Assembly: GCF_008831285.2 (NCBI RefSeq)
Contig: NC_045139.1
Location: forward strand, 17,714,354 to 17,778,353
Origin: Nymphaea colorata
Taxonomy: Eukaryota; Streptophyta; Magnoliopsida; Nymphaeales; Nymphaeaceae
Direction of reading: 5' to 3'
DNA: 64,000 nt
This document shows positions 24,601 through 35,900 of the stretch, in pieces. The notes beneath the pieces are model-generated. The model did no database searches. It worked only from the letters and a program-made list of their open reading frames with translations, and was not told the origin of the DNA. Numbering within the stretch: the first letter of the stretch is position 1; each line of letters opens with the position of its first letter. A program made the translations under genes and the position numbers.

Positions 24601-25353
24601 CAGAGACCTGCCAGTAATCTCTGGACTAATTTTCTGCCAATAAATCCTGTCGCCCCCGTGATGGATACAGTCAACTGATTGCTCTGGAGGAAACAAGCAC
24701 AAGTTAATAGTTGATTTACTTTGACTCCAATGAAGGACCATTCGGTCTTCAGCTTTTACTAAGAGGATGCCGAGTGAGCTTCATTGCAGTAGCCTTCGTA
24801 TAAAAAAACAAAAAAAAAACAAAAGAAAAAGTCTCATAGAGAAATTAACCATATTAGCTCGGTAATATTCATGAAAAAGGTGCTAAAAAAAAAGACGAGC
24901 CTACAGGAGAGAATTCCAGCTGAGAAGAAAGAGATGTGCATGGTCCAAAGCGGAAATGGTGGAAGATTTCTCTATCGCGATTTTAATTTCAGTCAATAAC
25001 AAAAGGAGAAAACACCAAACATTTCGGATTTAAATAAGTAGAACAACGAAAAGGAATCGTCCGGAAGAACATGAGCGAATGCAGTGACTCCGTGAAACCC
25101 GAGAAAGGTAACGCTGGAGAAACTTTGGAAAAACAAGAGAGAGGAACTACCGATGAGGGGCCGTTGTTGGCATCTTTGCAGCGCACGACCCGAGGTGCGG
25201 GATCACCGTTCGCCTGCATAATGAGAAGAGAAGATTATCAAACAGAAGCAGGAGAGAAAGAGAGAGAGAGAGAGAGACCAATGTGCGTCGTGAGATGTTG
25301 GGGACGGGGGGCCTCATCTCGGTGCCTCTGAACGTTGTCCGGAAGAGCGCCAT
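12301..25353 (-). CDS. GC1: GIANT CHLOROPLAST 1 / AtSulA, plastid SDR39U1-type epimerase-family protein
   Basis: Atypical short-chain dehydrogenase/epimerase-like protein of the plastid; in Arabidopsis (At2g21280) it is needed for normal plastid division. Thirteen exons: 25353-25279, 25213-25151, 24683-24608, 23651-23592, 22758-22640, 21229-21185, 21047-20969, 20254-20193, 18917-18815, 17449-17389, 13471-13401, 12671-12532, 12411-12301. All have AG/GT borders and compatible phase, giving 354 codons (Arabidopsis about 347). Residues 1-46 look like a transit peptide, with a VRC motif near its end. The Rossmann motif TGATGFIG has G56, G59 and G62. Family blocks follow in order: RVLTRS, FPGIVIAEDPEW, VVNLAG-like, STRWSPE, SATAIGYYG, IRIGVVLGKDGGAL, GGPLGSGQQWFSWIH, INGTAPNPVRL, RPSWLPVPDFALKAVLGEG, RAKELGF. 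The last blocks form the DUF1731 C-terminal domain. Introns range from 65 to 3,917 nt. The first exons are the least certain because transit peptides are poorly conserved. Confidence 0.95.
12412..12531 (-). other. GC1 last intron, open in frame (exitron-like)
   Basis: This intron is exactly 120 nt, has GT...AG ends and contains no in-frame stop on the coding strand. Retention would insert 40 residues between the blocks GEGATI and VLDGQKVLP. The insert is rich in Phe and Trp and does not resemble the family, so it is read here as an intron. Its removal restores the family sequence exactly. Confidence 0.75.
15732..16883. mobile_element. non-autonomous hAT-like element (1,152 bp) in GC1 intron 10
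   Basis: An 8-bp direct repeat GTTATCTG flanks the element (15724-15731 and 16884-16891). The termini are CTATGATACACGGGTACGG and, on the other strand, CTATGTCACATGGGTACGG. Subterminal regions carry many GGGTACG/CGTACCC motifs in opposite orientation at the two ends. The interior has a GC-rich minisatellite of GGCGACGGCAAC type (about 16021-16125) and no transposase. Eight-base target duplication plus subterminal repeats point to hAT. Confidence 0.85.
16021..16125. repeat. GC-rich minisatellite inside the hAT-like element
   Basis: There are degenerate tandem copies of an 18-24 base unit built from GGCGACGGCAAC and ACTGGCGA. They lie wholly within the element described around it and stand out from the AT-rich intron. 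Confidence 0.7.
18115..18489. mobile_element. second copy of the same hAT-like family (375 bp) in GC1 intron 9
   Basis: The left end AAGTCACATGGGTAC and the complement of the right end CAGTCACATGGGTAC form the terminal inverted repeat. Near the right end are GTACCCGTACCCC motifs like those of the larger element in the next intron. The flanks CAAGAGTT (18107-18114) and CAAGAGTA (18490-18497) are a target duplication with one mismatch. No coding capacity. Confidence 0.75.
21577..21644. repeat. compound (CT)n(TA)n microsatellite in GC1 intron 5
   Basis: About a dozen CT units are followed by CTAT linkers and about twenty TA units, another instance of the compound pattern repeated across the window. 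Confidence 0.9.
24143..24530. repeat. diverged tandem duplication of about 200 bp in GC1 intron 3
   Basis: The block starting TATTATGATAAACAAAAAT (about 24143) recurs as CTATTAGGATAAACAAAAAT (about 24342). The shared order continues: TCTCxGAxAG, a GATTTxTC stretch, TTATTA-ACGAT, then CAGATC-CATTCTTTTCCA-TACA. It is old and diverged, with no coding content. Confidence 0.7.
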
Positions 25354-27417
25354 TGGAGGGGAGTGTGCTGTGTCGCTCTCCGGCTCTCACTCTGTGTACC
25401 CACAACGTCTTCACCGCCTGGAATTTTCTATCTTCTACCCACCAATTCTCTCCTTCCTTCGCTCTCCCGCCCTATCTCCAACATCTATCTTCAAAACACG
25501 GACCAGCCACAAGCTCTCTCGCTCGTGTTCGTTGGAGGGCCACAGTACGAACTCAAAGGCCGACGGTCGACTAATCGACGGTAAAATTTGCTTTCGTAAA
25601 TTTGATAAAATCTATGCATCTCATAATCCTCAAATGACTACGTCAATCTTTCTCTCCCTTGAACTTCTCATAAAATCACAAGGAGACGCGAAAAAATCAT
25701 GGTGGTTTAAGTTGTATTTTAATTAAATCCAAATCATGTAAACGTCAGTTGTCCTATAATTTAACCGTTTTTGCATCTAAATCATGTATAACTAGAGTAT
25801 TAATCAAAATGAACAAACTATTATAATGAATGCGAGAAACATGAATGCATTCTAGGCGAGTTGAAGGAGTATTTCATTTCATTGCTGGAGTGAGCTCAAA
25901 CTCTTCTCCTTTTCCTTGTCCCCATGATCCAAGGTGCCATAAGTCATCAACTCTGTGCATGTGCATCGCTTGCAGCCTACTAAACCAGGAACATTACACC
26001 CCTCAACATGAGTTTGTTTAAATCAAAAACATTTTCACAGGATTTTGTGGCTCTAAGTTTAGGTGTGAGCATGTTTCACATTAAATAGTTCCTACTTACA
26101 ATTCCCATCTTTATTCTTCGATAAGGACTTTACATATGCAATTATTTAAATATGATATGCAATACTTGAAATTCGAAAAAATATTAATATTTATTATTAT
26201 TTATTATTTTCCCGATCCCTTTTTTCCCCTTAGCTGCATACCTAATACCTTATTAAACATGTTGAAACTTGAACTGATGTTTGCTTGTTTAGATGTATAA
26301 CATTATGGTTATATTTGAAATAATTAAATGAGCATTTAATGGGACGAGAGATTGAAGTCATTGTACTAAGTCATGTTTTCAAATTTCCACACCTTCTAGT
26401 ATTCTTACTTGGTTCACCGGGTGCCAATCATATGTGGATGCCAATAAATCTGATCTAGATCTGTTATTTGATTTCACTCAAAAATATCAGATGTGAGAAA
26501 AAAAAATCGATAAATAAAAAATCGGATTGGACTCGGATTTAGGAAATAACACGCAATTGGATTAATCTTCAGATCAGATGTAGTTTTAAATAAATATCAT
26601 GTATCTAACATCCGTAAAATATCTGAACATATCATATTAGGATTCCGCTCAAAAGTCCGAGTCGGATGTTAATGTAATTGGATTTAGATTGAATTCAGAT
26701 TGTGGGCTCGAATTGTGAGTTGGATATGGTATAGATTTTCTTTTATTTGCATTAGCATATGAATTCGAATCTGAAATACATGAAAATCCAAAAAAACGGA
26801 TTGCCACACTAAAGTGGAGTTCTTATAAGTTATGGGTGTACAATTTGTAAACGCAACCAGAGGAAGCTCCAACTCGAAATATCGCAAGAACATTTTTTTT
26901 TCTATTTTAACAATATAACTTGGTGTTTTTTCTTTTTCACAACCAATGAAACTATTAGGTGCATTTTAAATAATTTATTTTAGTTGTTAACGGGATAGAA
27001 ATTTATCTTAGAGGCAATCTAGAACAACCTATTGCAAGTTATGGATTTGTGCCACATTCAAATCAAATCGAATCGAAAGCTTTTGAATTAACTAATGTTT
27101 TAGTTTTTCTGGATAAGCAAAATTCATGCTAAGCTCTTAATTGAAAGTTTTCATAAAAAAATAAAATGGCGAGTTGGATCGAAAAACGAAAATTCTTCTC
27201 AATACGGGGAACCAGAATAAATCAAATTGAAGATTAATAGGTCCAACCCGACCCGTTTGCCACGTTCCGACTTGCCGCCGTAGTGGCTCAACACGTCCGG
27301 ATCCGGGTCTAGTATTTCTCGATCCACCGTGCATTCTGGCGCGGTGTGCTCTTGAAAGGCGTCCGGTAGCTGAAAGGGAAGGGAAGGGAGTCAGCGCCGG
27401 TGACTGAGGCGGCGGCG
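25354..27417. promoter_or_regulatory. divergent intergenic region between GC1 and bTHXm
   Basis: GC1 reads leftward from 25353 and bTHXm rightward from 27418, so this 2.1 kb must hold both promoters. The GC1 side (25354-25600) is CT-rich on the plus strand and is the likely GC1 leader. The bTHXm side is GC-rich from about 27235. The middle contains an AT-rich stretch with an hAT-like relic. I cannot place TATA boxes confidently. Confidence 0.55.
26419..26808. mobile_element. CGGAT-rich hAT-like relic
   Basis: Many variants of ATCTGAT/ATCGGAT/CGAATTC and their complements occur in about 390 bp, a pattern typical of degenerate plant hAT non-autonomous elements. The left GTGCCAATC and right GGATTGCCACAC are weak inverted ends. 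The boundaries are approximate and no target duplication was confirmed. Confidence 0.45.
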
Positions 27418-27699
27418 ATGACTGCGGTGGCGCGGCTGTTTGGCGCAGTGGCGAGGCGGCTGGTCCTCGCTGAGCGGAGTGGTGGAGCTTTTTATTCTTC
27501 TTCCCCTTCCTTTTCACCGGCTTCCGAGGGCCTGCCGGCGCTGTGCGGTCGGGGAGACAAGAGGACGAAGAAAGGGAAGAGGTTCAAGGGGTCGCACGGG
27601 AACGCGAGGCCGAAGAAAGACCATAAGATTAGCAGGATCAAGGACAAGGTGGAGGTTCCCAGGTCCACCCCTTGGCCCCTCCCGTTCAAACTCATCTGA
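27418..27699 (+). CDS. bTHXm: mitochondrial small ribosomal subunit protein bTHXm (S31)
   Basis: Small basic protein of the mitochondrial 30S-type subunit, related to bacterial THX, orthologous in content to Arabidopsis At2g21290. A single exon encodes 93 residues. Residues 1-32 look like a mitochondrial presequence (arginine-rich, amphipathic, ending in YSSSPSF). The conserved THX core, CGRGDKRTKKGKRFKGSHGN, is at about residues 43-62, followed by ARPKK. The C-terminal tail (about 30 residues) is less conserved. The ATG at 27418 is chosen because the open frame upstream (from a GTG at 27400) adds no ATG. The gene is GC-rich relative to its surroundings. It is divergent from GC1 and convergent with the complex I gene downstream. 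Confidence 0.92.
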   Translation: MTAVARLFGAVARRLVLAERSGGAFYSSSPSFSPASEGLPALCGRGDKRTKKGKRFKGSHGNARPKKDHKISRIKDKVEVPRSTPWPLPFKLI

Positions 27700-30600
27700 G
27701 AATCCACCTTCCTTTCTGGTTCAATCGGACCGGAGATGGATAGTTATTCCGGTTTTGATTTCCTCTGTCAACCGCAACTCTTGTTTAGTAATAACTAAGA
27801 AGGTTTTGTGAATTAGTGCCTCTTTTTGTTTCTTTAGTGTGTGTATAATTCTTCTATTGGGGAAATGGTGGTTCTCTGTTTCTGTTTCTTAGAATTCAAG
27901 ACGAACCTGTAACGGTTTTGGCATTGCTTTCTGTTTCTCGATGCCGAAGGTTCGTGCGTAAGACGCTTCGATTTCCGTAGTTTCCATTCCTTTAATTTTT
28001 CCTTAAGGTGCTTTTGCATTTTATTTCCTTTTCTATGTTGTTACCTGCAATTACGCGAAGAAGAGAAAGGGAAGATGCAAACACCCAGAAACAAACATTC
28101 TTTTTTATGTCGAGACAATTAGATCCATAGGATATGATAGTAAAATATCCGGGGTGAGATCATTGGTAGTGCCTGACCAATTAGAGAAGACTATAGACTG
28201 CAGCTTGGATAATACGGTACCGTCGCTGGTGCTGATACTAATAAGCTTAACCTGCTTGATTAGTTTGGCTGTTTAAAACTTTAAACTATATCTTTTGAGA
28301 GGTGTGTAATTTCAACTTTTTATTCGTCAATGAAACATGCCTTAACCTACACCGTATGATCTTCTCTGGTATTCTGAACCTTTTTCTTCGACAGAAAAAC
28401 TGAAATGATGTGTAACACGCATGCATTTTCTTTGAGATGTAGAAATTAAGTAGTACTAACTAAGTTTTTCTAGAAAGACATGTTCTATATAGTTGTAACA
28501 TAACATGTTCAAGAAACTTTGATAGTTTCCAGCAGGCTTGCCTACCTTTTTAAGTTTACTAGCAGTATTGTATGTTCCATGTATCCTCAACAGCAAATAG
28601 CTGAACAAAGACGAGGATTTAACCACACAAGCTAGAAATAGTACACTGAAGCACAAACCTGAGCCCCATTATAAGCAGACGGAAAACATCCTCATGGAAG
28701 TATGCCCAAGTTCGTGCTAGGCTTTTCAAATGCACAAATGCCCATTCATACAGAAGCACAGATCCTGCTTAGGTTATCATAGCCTCGTGGTGGCATGCCA
28801 AACTGGCACTAATTCAGCCTCAAATGAACACATACATCTTTGCTTCAGGATAAGCCATGGGTTTCCGAAGGTAATTGTAATCAGATGACACTGTGCTGCT
28901 TTATAAACCAGCATCAAGCTGCATATTGGGTGCTTGTCTAGTGAGAATTTGATCGAAGATGTGTCCAACCATGTGTAAGGCTCCTTGGACTTATTCACCA
29001 GCTCCCTGGACTTATTCACCAGTCTCCTTTCTTAGTTCTTTTAGTGAATTACATTTGCTTTTTGTCACCTTTTAGTTATTGGTTCCTAACTTGGTGTAGC
29101 CACCAAACTTTCAGGATAAGATAAAGAAGCCATGACCAATAGTATGGCTTTTCTCAAAGCTGGTTTGATCTGTCAAGCTTAGAATGGATTGCTTGCTTAC
29201 CAACTGAGACCTACAATGTGTTCACATTGGAGTTTCTGCTAGAGAAATCTCTTAATAGAGAATCAGTATGTTTCCTTCTATGGAACAAGAGCCAAGTACA
29301 ACTAATGAGGCACTTTGGTGGCTTTAGAATTCTAGTAGACGATGATTTTCACATCGCCCTTTAATGCATTTTCTTTGGTTGGTTCTCATCTACATTTACC
29401 TGGTCATGTTATTTCCTGCATAGGAGAACTTTTTTGGAGGCAGTATTCTCTAGTTAGAGGAACTTTGTTTGAATGCTTTTGGGAAAACTTTGTTTTTCCT
29501 TCTACTTGCTGCTTTCTTCGGTTTCTGACTTAGCTTTGGGTCTTCAGTCTCTGCAATTTTCTTTTCAGTAAAACAATGTAAATTACAGAAATTCTTCATC
29601 ACCACCACCTTTTCCTCGTTCTGCTAGTTTGTATGTTCCCCATCTGCTTCATTACTTGATTTATAACCAACTTGGACATACTCATCTACCCTGCTTACAC
29701 ATTGTTAAAGGAGCAGCATCTCTTAACCTCTATGTAGCAGTATGTTGCCATGAGCCTCATTAGGATCTCTTTAAGAAGGTCAAACAAGAAAGAAGATGTA
29801 GTTTTGCACCAGCACCAAGAGAATTAGAGGAAGTGGACTAAAATTGGACCTGGCATCCTACTATGCTGTCACTGGATTGAGCAGAGGCATCATCTGAATG
29901 AAACAATTTATAAGAGATTGAGTTGGATGTCTCTTGGGTAACATCGACAAGGAAGTAGAGCAGCATATCGATGGGCATTTTTGCTATTAAGTTCAGCCGT
30001 TGAATCAATTATAGGCTAATGGAGCACAGTTACTTGACGGTTCTATCCAGAGATTGATGTTGCTTGCTCATGTCTAACTTCGTTTCAGTAGGTATAGTCC
30101 AGAATTAGATATATTTAAAAACGGTTTGACACAAAGCAAATCTGCAAAATTTTCAGTTCATCGTTATGAATGAAGCATTCGTAGTAGATCCGCTGGACAT
30201 TTTGCAAGGAATTTTCCCTGCGATTTCTTTCATGGATTTTGCTATTAGAATTGCGTTAGTCTCTAATGCAATTGAACTTGCTGCATTTTCCATATAATTT
30301 TGTGCTTTGCTTTTCTGATATCTGTGACCAAAGCTTCTATACTGGTCATCATTTCCTGCTTCCAGATAAGTTACCTTAGAAAGAACGAATTTGTTAATAG
30401 TATTTGTCAGTATTAACATGATGTTTGATGACTTTCAGCGCCAAATATGTGGAATCATGGAAATGAGTTCTCCCAGATGTCCATAGCCCCTATCTGGTCC
30501 TAGAAACTCGTTCTGCAGCTCTTGTTATTATCAATAGCCTGGATGCACGCCCTTGGCTTGATGACATAAACCAAGGATAAATGTTAACCAGCAGCTAATG

Positions 30601-32910
30601 GGTTTTAGATACGGCATGCAACATATATTACCTGATTGAACAATCTATCTGAAATTTATCGACACTAACATCTATAGATAACAGTATGAACACCATAGTT
30701 GTCGTTCATGCAGATACAGTTTCTTGTTTTCTTTATTATAGCCATATACATCAAGAGTTTCTACCAGAAACAAGTCATCTTCAACACATGAGGGCAACGT
30801 TGTCCTGTTTATTGCAGCCATTTGTCAAGAACAGTTGGGTAACTCACTGGTTTACCTTCGACGCTGCCTCAGAGAAATTCTCCAAATGCTCCAAAAGCAT
30901 GTCTCTCGCAAGAAAATGTGGTTGCGATTGAATGAATTGGACAAGGGTCAGCTAAGTATACTCCATATGGATTCCTGTAGGATATGATACTGCTGAAAAG
31001 GTAAATGTATCTCATCCATGTGGAACCATACAAGAAAACATGCTAATATGAAAGTTTTCAGGCTCCATTATTTTGAGTTTTGACAGGTCAGCCAAGGATT
31101 TGTAGTTGCATAACGGGCCTTCATGGACATTCCTGTCATCGATAGATCTTTGATGTTCTTGTCTAAACTTTGATGGTGAGGTCGAACTTCGATGTTTGAT
31201 ATGGTTAGACACATTCTTCTTGGAGCAGTTCGTACATCTGCAGCAATGTAGTAGTAGCAAACACATTGAAAATTAAGTAACAATTTTGCATTCAGCAATT
31301 TGGTCATAATCAATAATCAGATGTTCATTTGGTCTTAGGTTTCTTAAGTTTAATAATCAATGACAAAAACAAACAAGCCCAGTTCAAACATATCGGTGAG
31401 GGGTCTTCATTTTTTTTTTCAATAAACGTGAAACAATTCTTGAGATGGAGACCCAGACATGGTTGGTTTGATCTGCGGTGCCCACAGTCGCTTCTTCAAT
31501 GTATTTTCACATTAGATTCTATATCTAATTAGAACCCAGCCAACTTACATTATGTAGTTAGCTTCCATCGGAAACAAGTGCATTACGTAGCATTAATATT
31601 CACAAACTCATCTGCTTTGGAATCCATCAGCAGTGAAGAGAAAACATATAGATCTTAGAAATCAAACCTAAAGCAAGGTTTGAGCCAAAATTAAGAGTAG
31701 GCATTGGGCTGGGTACCATGCGGGCAGTCTGATATGGGCCAGGCCCGGGCTGGCGATCCAACCCTTGGGCTATATGGTCCATGCCACCTGCTGGTACAAA
31801 TTTCCTTTTTAGATATCTCTGCCAACCCTCAACGACCACCTAGGATTTCATTAGTATCTATAGATTCTATACATATTTTTTTCCTTTTCTGACGACGGTC
31901 AAACAGCCTTGGGCTGTAAACTTGACAGTAAGACCCAGCCAATTAGTTATTAGGATGGGTCTGGGCTACCATCAAAAGCTTCACGCCTGCCCGAGCAGAA
32001 CTTTGTCAGGCCTAAGCCTACCCGAATAACCAGCCGTAGCCAAAACCAGGCATATAGAAACAAACATTTTAGTGGGATGTGAATGCACCACAACCTTTAT
32101 GGTTATACTCATTGTGGACTAAAAACCCAACATGAATTTCTATTCTTGGCGTTTTGGATAACAATAAGTCGGATTCTGTATCCAATTTTGGGATTTATCT
32201 GCAACATTTGCACCTCAAATCATATCAAATTTTAGGTACAAAAAGAACTAACTTACAGATGGATACCTGCAGCAAACCCTCTTTGGGCGTTCTACCGACA
32301 GTTCATCCAGGACCTTGATATGGGGTAAATTGAAACACACAGCTGTCAACTAGCTTCTATCTAGAGTTGGACGTGAACTGGGACTTGCATCTTAATATAA
32401 AGTAGAACGAGTTACGGATTTGAATTGGCTTAGAACACGTCATATCAAGGTACTAAGTGGACTACTGTGCATATTCAATAGGATAAATTCGTATCTATAA
32501 CCGGAACGACACCTCAAAGTTTACCACCATTTGGACCAGGAACTACGACAATCTGGAAAACAGTATTAGGAAGCGAATAAAATCCAAAGAAACTCAGAAG
32601 CAGCAGACATGCTGTTTTTCATAAGAATCACAACTTGTCAGCTTGTTAAGAGTGTCTTCTCACCTTTGAACTGAAATATTGGACGGAAGGAACAAACATG
32701 TTAATAATGCTGTCACAGATGTTCATGCAAACAGAACAAAGACGCAGAACTAAACACATGGATAATTCCTTATCAGCCTGATTTTGTACAGCCATGAGAA
32801 TGGCTTCCAGATAAGAGCTTGAACAATATCCCAGCCCAAAAAAGATCAAGGAAAAAACATAACTCCAGCCCTTGAGTCTTATTATTGCTTGCATAATGAT
32901 GACCATAAAC
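27700..32910. other. spacer downstream of bTHXm and CIB22 (convergent)
   Basis: No coding region was recognised in 5.2 kb. The first few hundred bases are probably the bTHXm 3' UTR (GT- and T-rich) and the last few hundred the CIB22 3' UTR. Base composition between 28.4 and 31.0 kb is more even than in the other spacers, so a non-coding transcript cannot be excluded. I see no splice-linked open frames. Confidence 0.5.
31690..32080. mobile_element. GGGCTGGGCC-rich transposon relic
   Basis: Motifs such as GGGCTGGG, GGCCAGGCCCGGGCTGG and their complements CCCAGCC and CCTGCCCGAG are scattered over about 390 bp. This resembles degenerate hAT-type elements with subterminal repeats seen in other plants. 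Ends are not defined and there is no open frame. Confidence 0.4.
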
Positions 32911-35900
32911 TTAATCATTATCTTCCTTTCCAAAATCATAGACTATCTCGATCTGTATCAGGAGGAAAAAAAAAAAACAAAAACAAAAAGATTGATCAGG
33001 ATTCCAGAAGAGTTGCCACATAATTCTAACAAAAATAACTGCAGGTTTGTCTTTTTGCTTCCTTATGCATGCATGACCGTAATCAGTTGCTTTCAAAGTC
33101 TCCTTACAATCATAAGGCAGACAATAACAAGTGAGGCATGCACATAAGGAAATCCATGCAATGTAACATACTAATGAAGAAAAATACGACACCCAATGTC
33201 TAAGGAAAATCAATTAGCTACAATGTAAGATCATACCCCAGAAGGAGGAGTTGGATTTCTGCAAAACTTGCTGCCACCAGGAGCCCAGGGAACTGTTCAT
33301 TGAGCAAAGGTTTTCAGAATTGCAGAGGTGAAAATAAATGTCAGAATGGTAGCCAAATTCATCTTGGTATTACAGAATCTTAATAAAAATTGCCTACAGA
33401 AAACTCACTGACCAATTACTTTCACATGGATGGATTTGCAGTTTATACTTTATATCAAACAAAAGAACTGGATAGCATGAAAAGCAAACACAACAATATT
33501 AACATATAAAAGTTGAAGAAAAACAAGCAAACACCAGTTCTAGCAAGAAAAATTAACAAGCAGTAGATCGCGCCAAACATGATCGTCAATTTCAACTCCT
33601 ACACAAGGTAGAAGTTCTTTACATCAATTTATTGATTATATATTGATAGTTCTGAATTGCCCAGAGATTGGAAAATTTACCCAGCCCCAATTCAGTCGGA
33701 GGATTTACTAAGGAAACATGTGCAGACACGTCCATGCATATGCGTAAGTCCACTTAGGGAAAAAGTAAATTAAAAAAATCATAATTGATTTGCATGCTTG
33801 GGCTGGTGCTACAGAATCCAAGTCTCAGACACTTAGCTTGTCTTTTACACCTTGAAATTGAGCTATATCAGTTCACCTTTAATCACAAATTATTGTTTGG
33901 ATAAGATGCCATTGCCAGCAACAAACGTACCGATATATGGGTCAGGATGTCGCCACCAATTAAACCTCGATTCGGCTTCATCAAGCATCCTATCAATGGT
34001 GTCAAGATCCTCCTACCATTTATTCAACAAACCAAAATAAAAAGTGATCAAGAGCTTTGGAGTTCATGAGACCACGTAATTAGCCTACTAAGAAAGATAA
34101 CAAATGTACAGCCAATAGAGAAAAAAGAAAGGACTAACAAGGATCACCGTTGATTAATTGATAAGCATTTGAAAAGAAAATAATTGCAAAATTAAATAGG
34201 ATAAACTGATAAATAACCACAAGAGAAGTTTCCCAGCTTGTCTATTGAGACAGGAGATCTTCCGTTTATCATACATTTAGAGTACATAAATGGAGATATT
34301 CCTTGGTCATGAGTATATGGAAAAAAAAAAGTTTTTCAACTTTATCTTCATTAACAAGGTATTTGTCATTTTAGAGTAGTCTCCAAAAAATAAAGATACT
34401 ATTCCTGATGTTTGGAAAACACAGCTCTGAAAGCATCTCAAAAATCCTGTTGAGATACAAATCTATAACCATATACACGGTTATTTTATTCTGTTAAACT
34501 GGCAGTTTCTATTTGTTGCTTCATAAGTATGATGATCCGCCCCTACTTTTGATAATCTTAATCAACACTAACTTGACAGGAAAGTTCAGAACCATCCTGT
34601 GTTTGTTTTGTTTGAATTAAACTAGAAAAAGTTTTATTCGAAAAAAACGCATTTTTTTTAAAGCCAAAAAATAAAAAACGCAAAAAAAAAACACATATAA
34701 TACGCATACAATACGTGTTCTTTTTTCATTTTTTTCGTATTTTTATTAATTTTTATTTTTTTTATAATTTTCAGGATTTATTAATTGCTTTAAAATTTTT
34801 AAAAATTCGCCGAGATTTTCCCGATATATACAACTTTGCCGTATTATACTCGAGAAATTCATCGCTGTGTAATACCCGTACAAGTTTTTTGTGGCAATGC
34901 GTGAGACTACTCAAAATCTTGGCTTTCTTACAAGTAAAATAGTATACAAATATGTATTTGTAATTGTACCCAACATTTATGCTAAATGAGTGAATGAAAG
35001 AGAGAATGCGAGTTAAAAATTAAAAACACAAGGAGCAACTTCAATTACCGTAAGTAGTTTGTCCTATAGTAGAAGTTACTATGATGTGGGGAAAATATTT
35101 TTCTCATCCTAATAAAAATATTTTTCTTAGCAGTATATCATAAATATAAGGCTGTAAGGTTGACAATTTTCTCTCCCTTCTCCCTACTCATCTCAAACAA
35201 GTTAGCTACTCTACTATGTAAGCTTCCCCCATTAAGGCTACCCATTATCGAATAACAAGATGATTCTGACATTAACTGAACATGAAGAAGCTGGAATCAT
35301 ATGTCATCAAAGCTAGAGGGACCATTTACACAAGCTCAAGAATAAAAGTTGCAGGTGGTCCAAAACAACAAGACTGCATTGTAGTCCTAATCTATGTCCA
35401 GAAGAGAGACAGTGTTAGTTCAGATGGCAAGTTAATGAGGTCACTAGGATCATTTTATTTAGAACCAATCAAGATGCAAAAATATGCAGCTTAAAAATTC
35501 AAAGGAGAAAGTGCAAATGCTTTCAACATGGATACTTCATGACACAACTTGCTACCTACAAGCTTATATGTTTTTCATGGATCGCTAATGCAGGAGCTAT
35601 TGACATCTAATGATTTCCATGAGCTTGGGGCATATAACCGTTTGTATTTAAACAAAAACATAAAAAATAGTACTTGTTTAGGTTTATTTGAGTCTCTATC
35701 TCTCTCCCCAGATGTGAATTCCTATAGGAATGCACATGCAAATGTTCCTAGTATGCCTGGGAACTGGTGCTTTGTAGAACTCAGATTCATCCTGAGAATG
35801 TCAAACAAAAAAAAATATGATACATAATAGGTAATACACAAACACATACCACATGCCTGTTGGCCTCAAATTTTTCTCTCAAGTCCGATGCCTGCAACAT

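Noticed and set aside
27400..27417. Upstream extension of bTHXm
   Set aside because: The upstream codon is GTG, not ATG; the ATG at 27418 gives a normal mitochondrial presequence.
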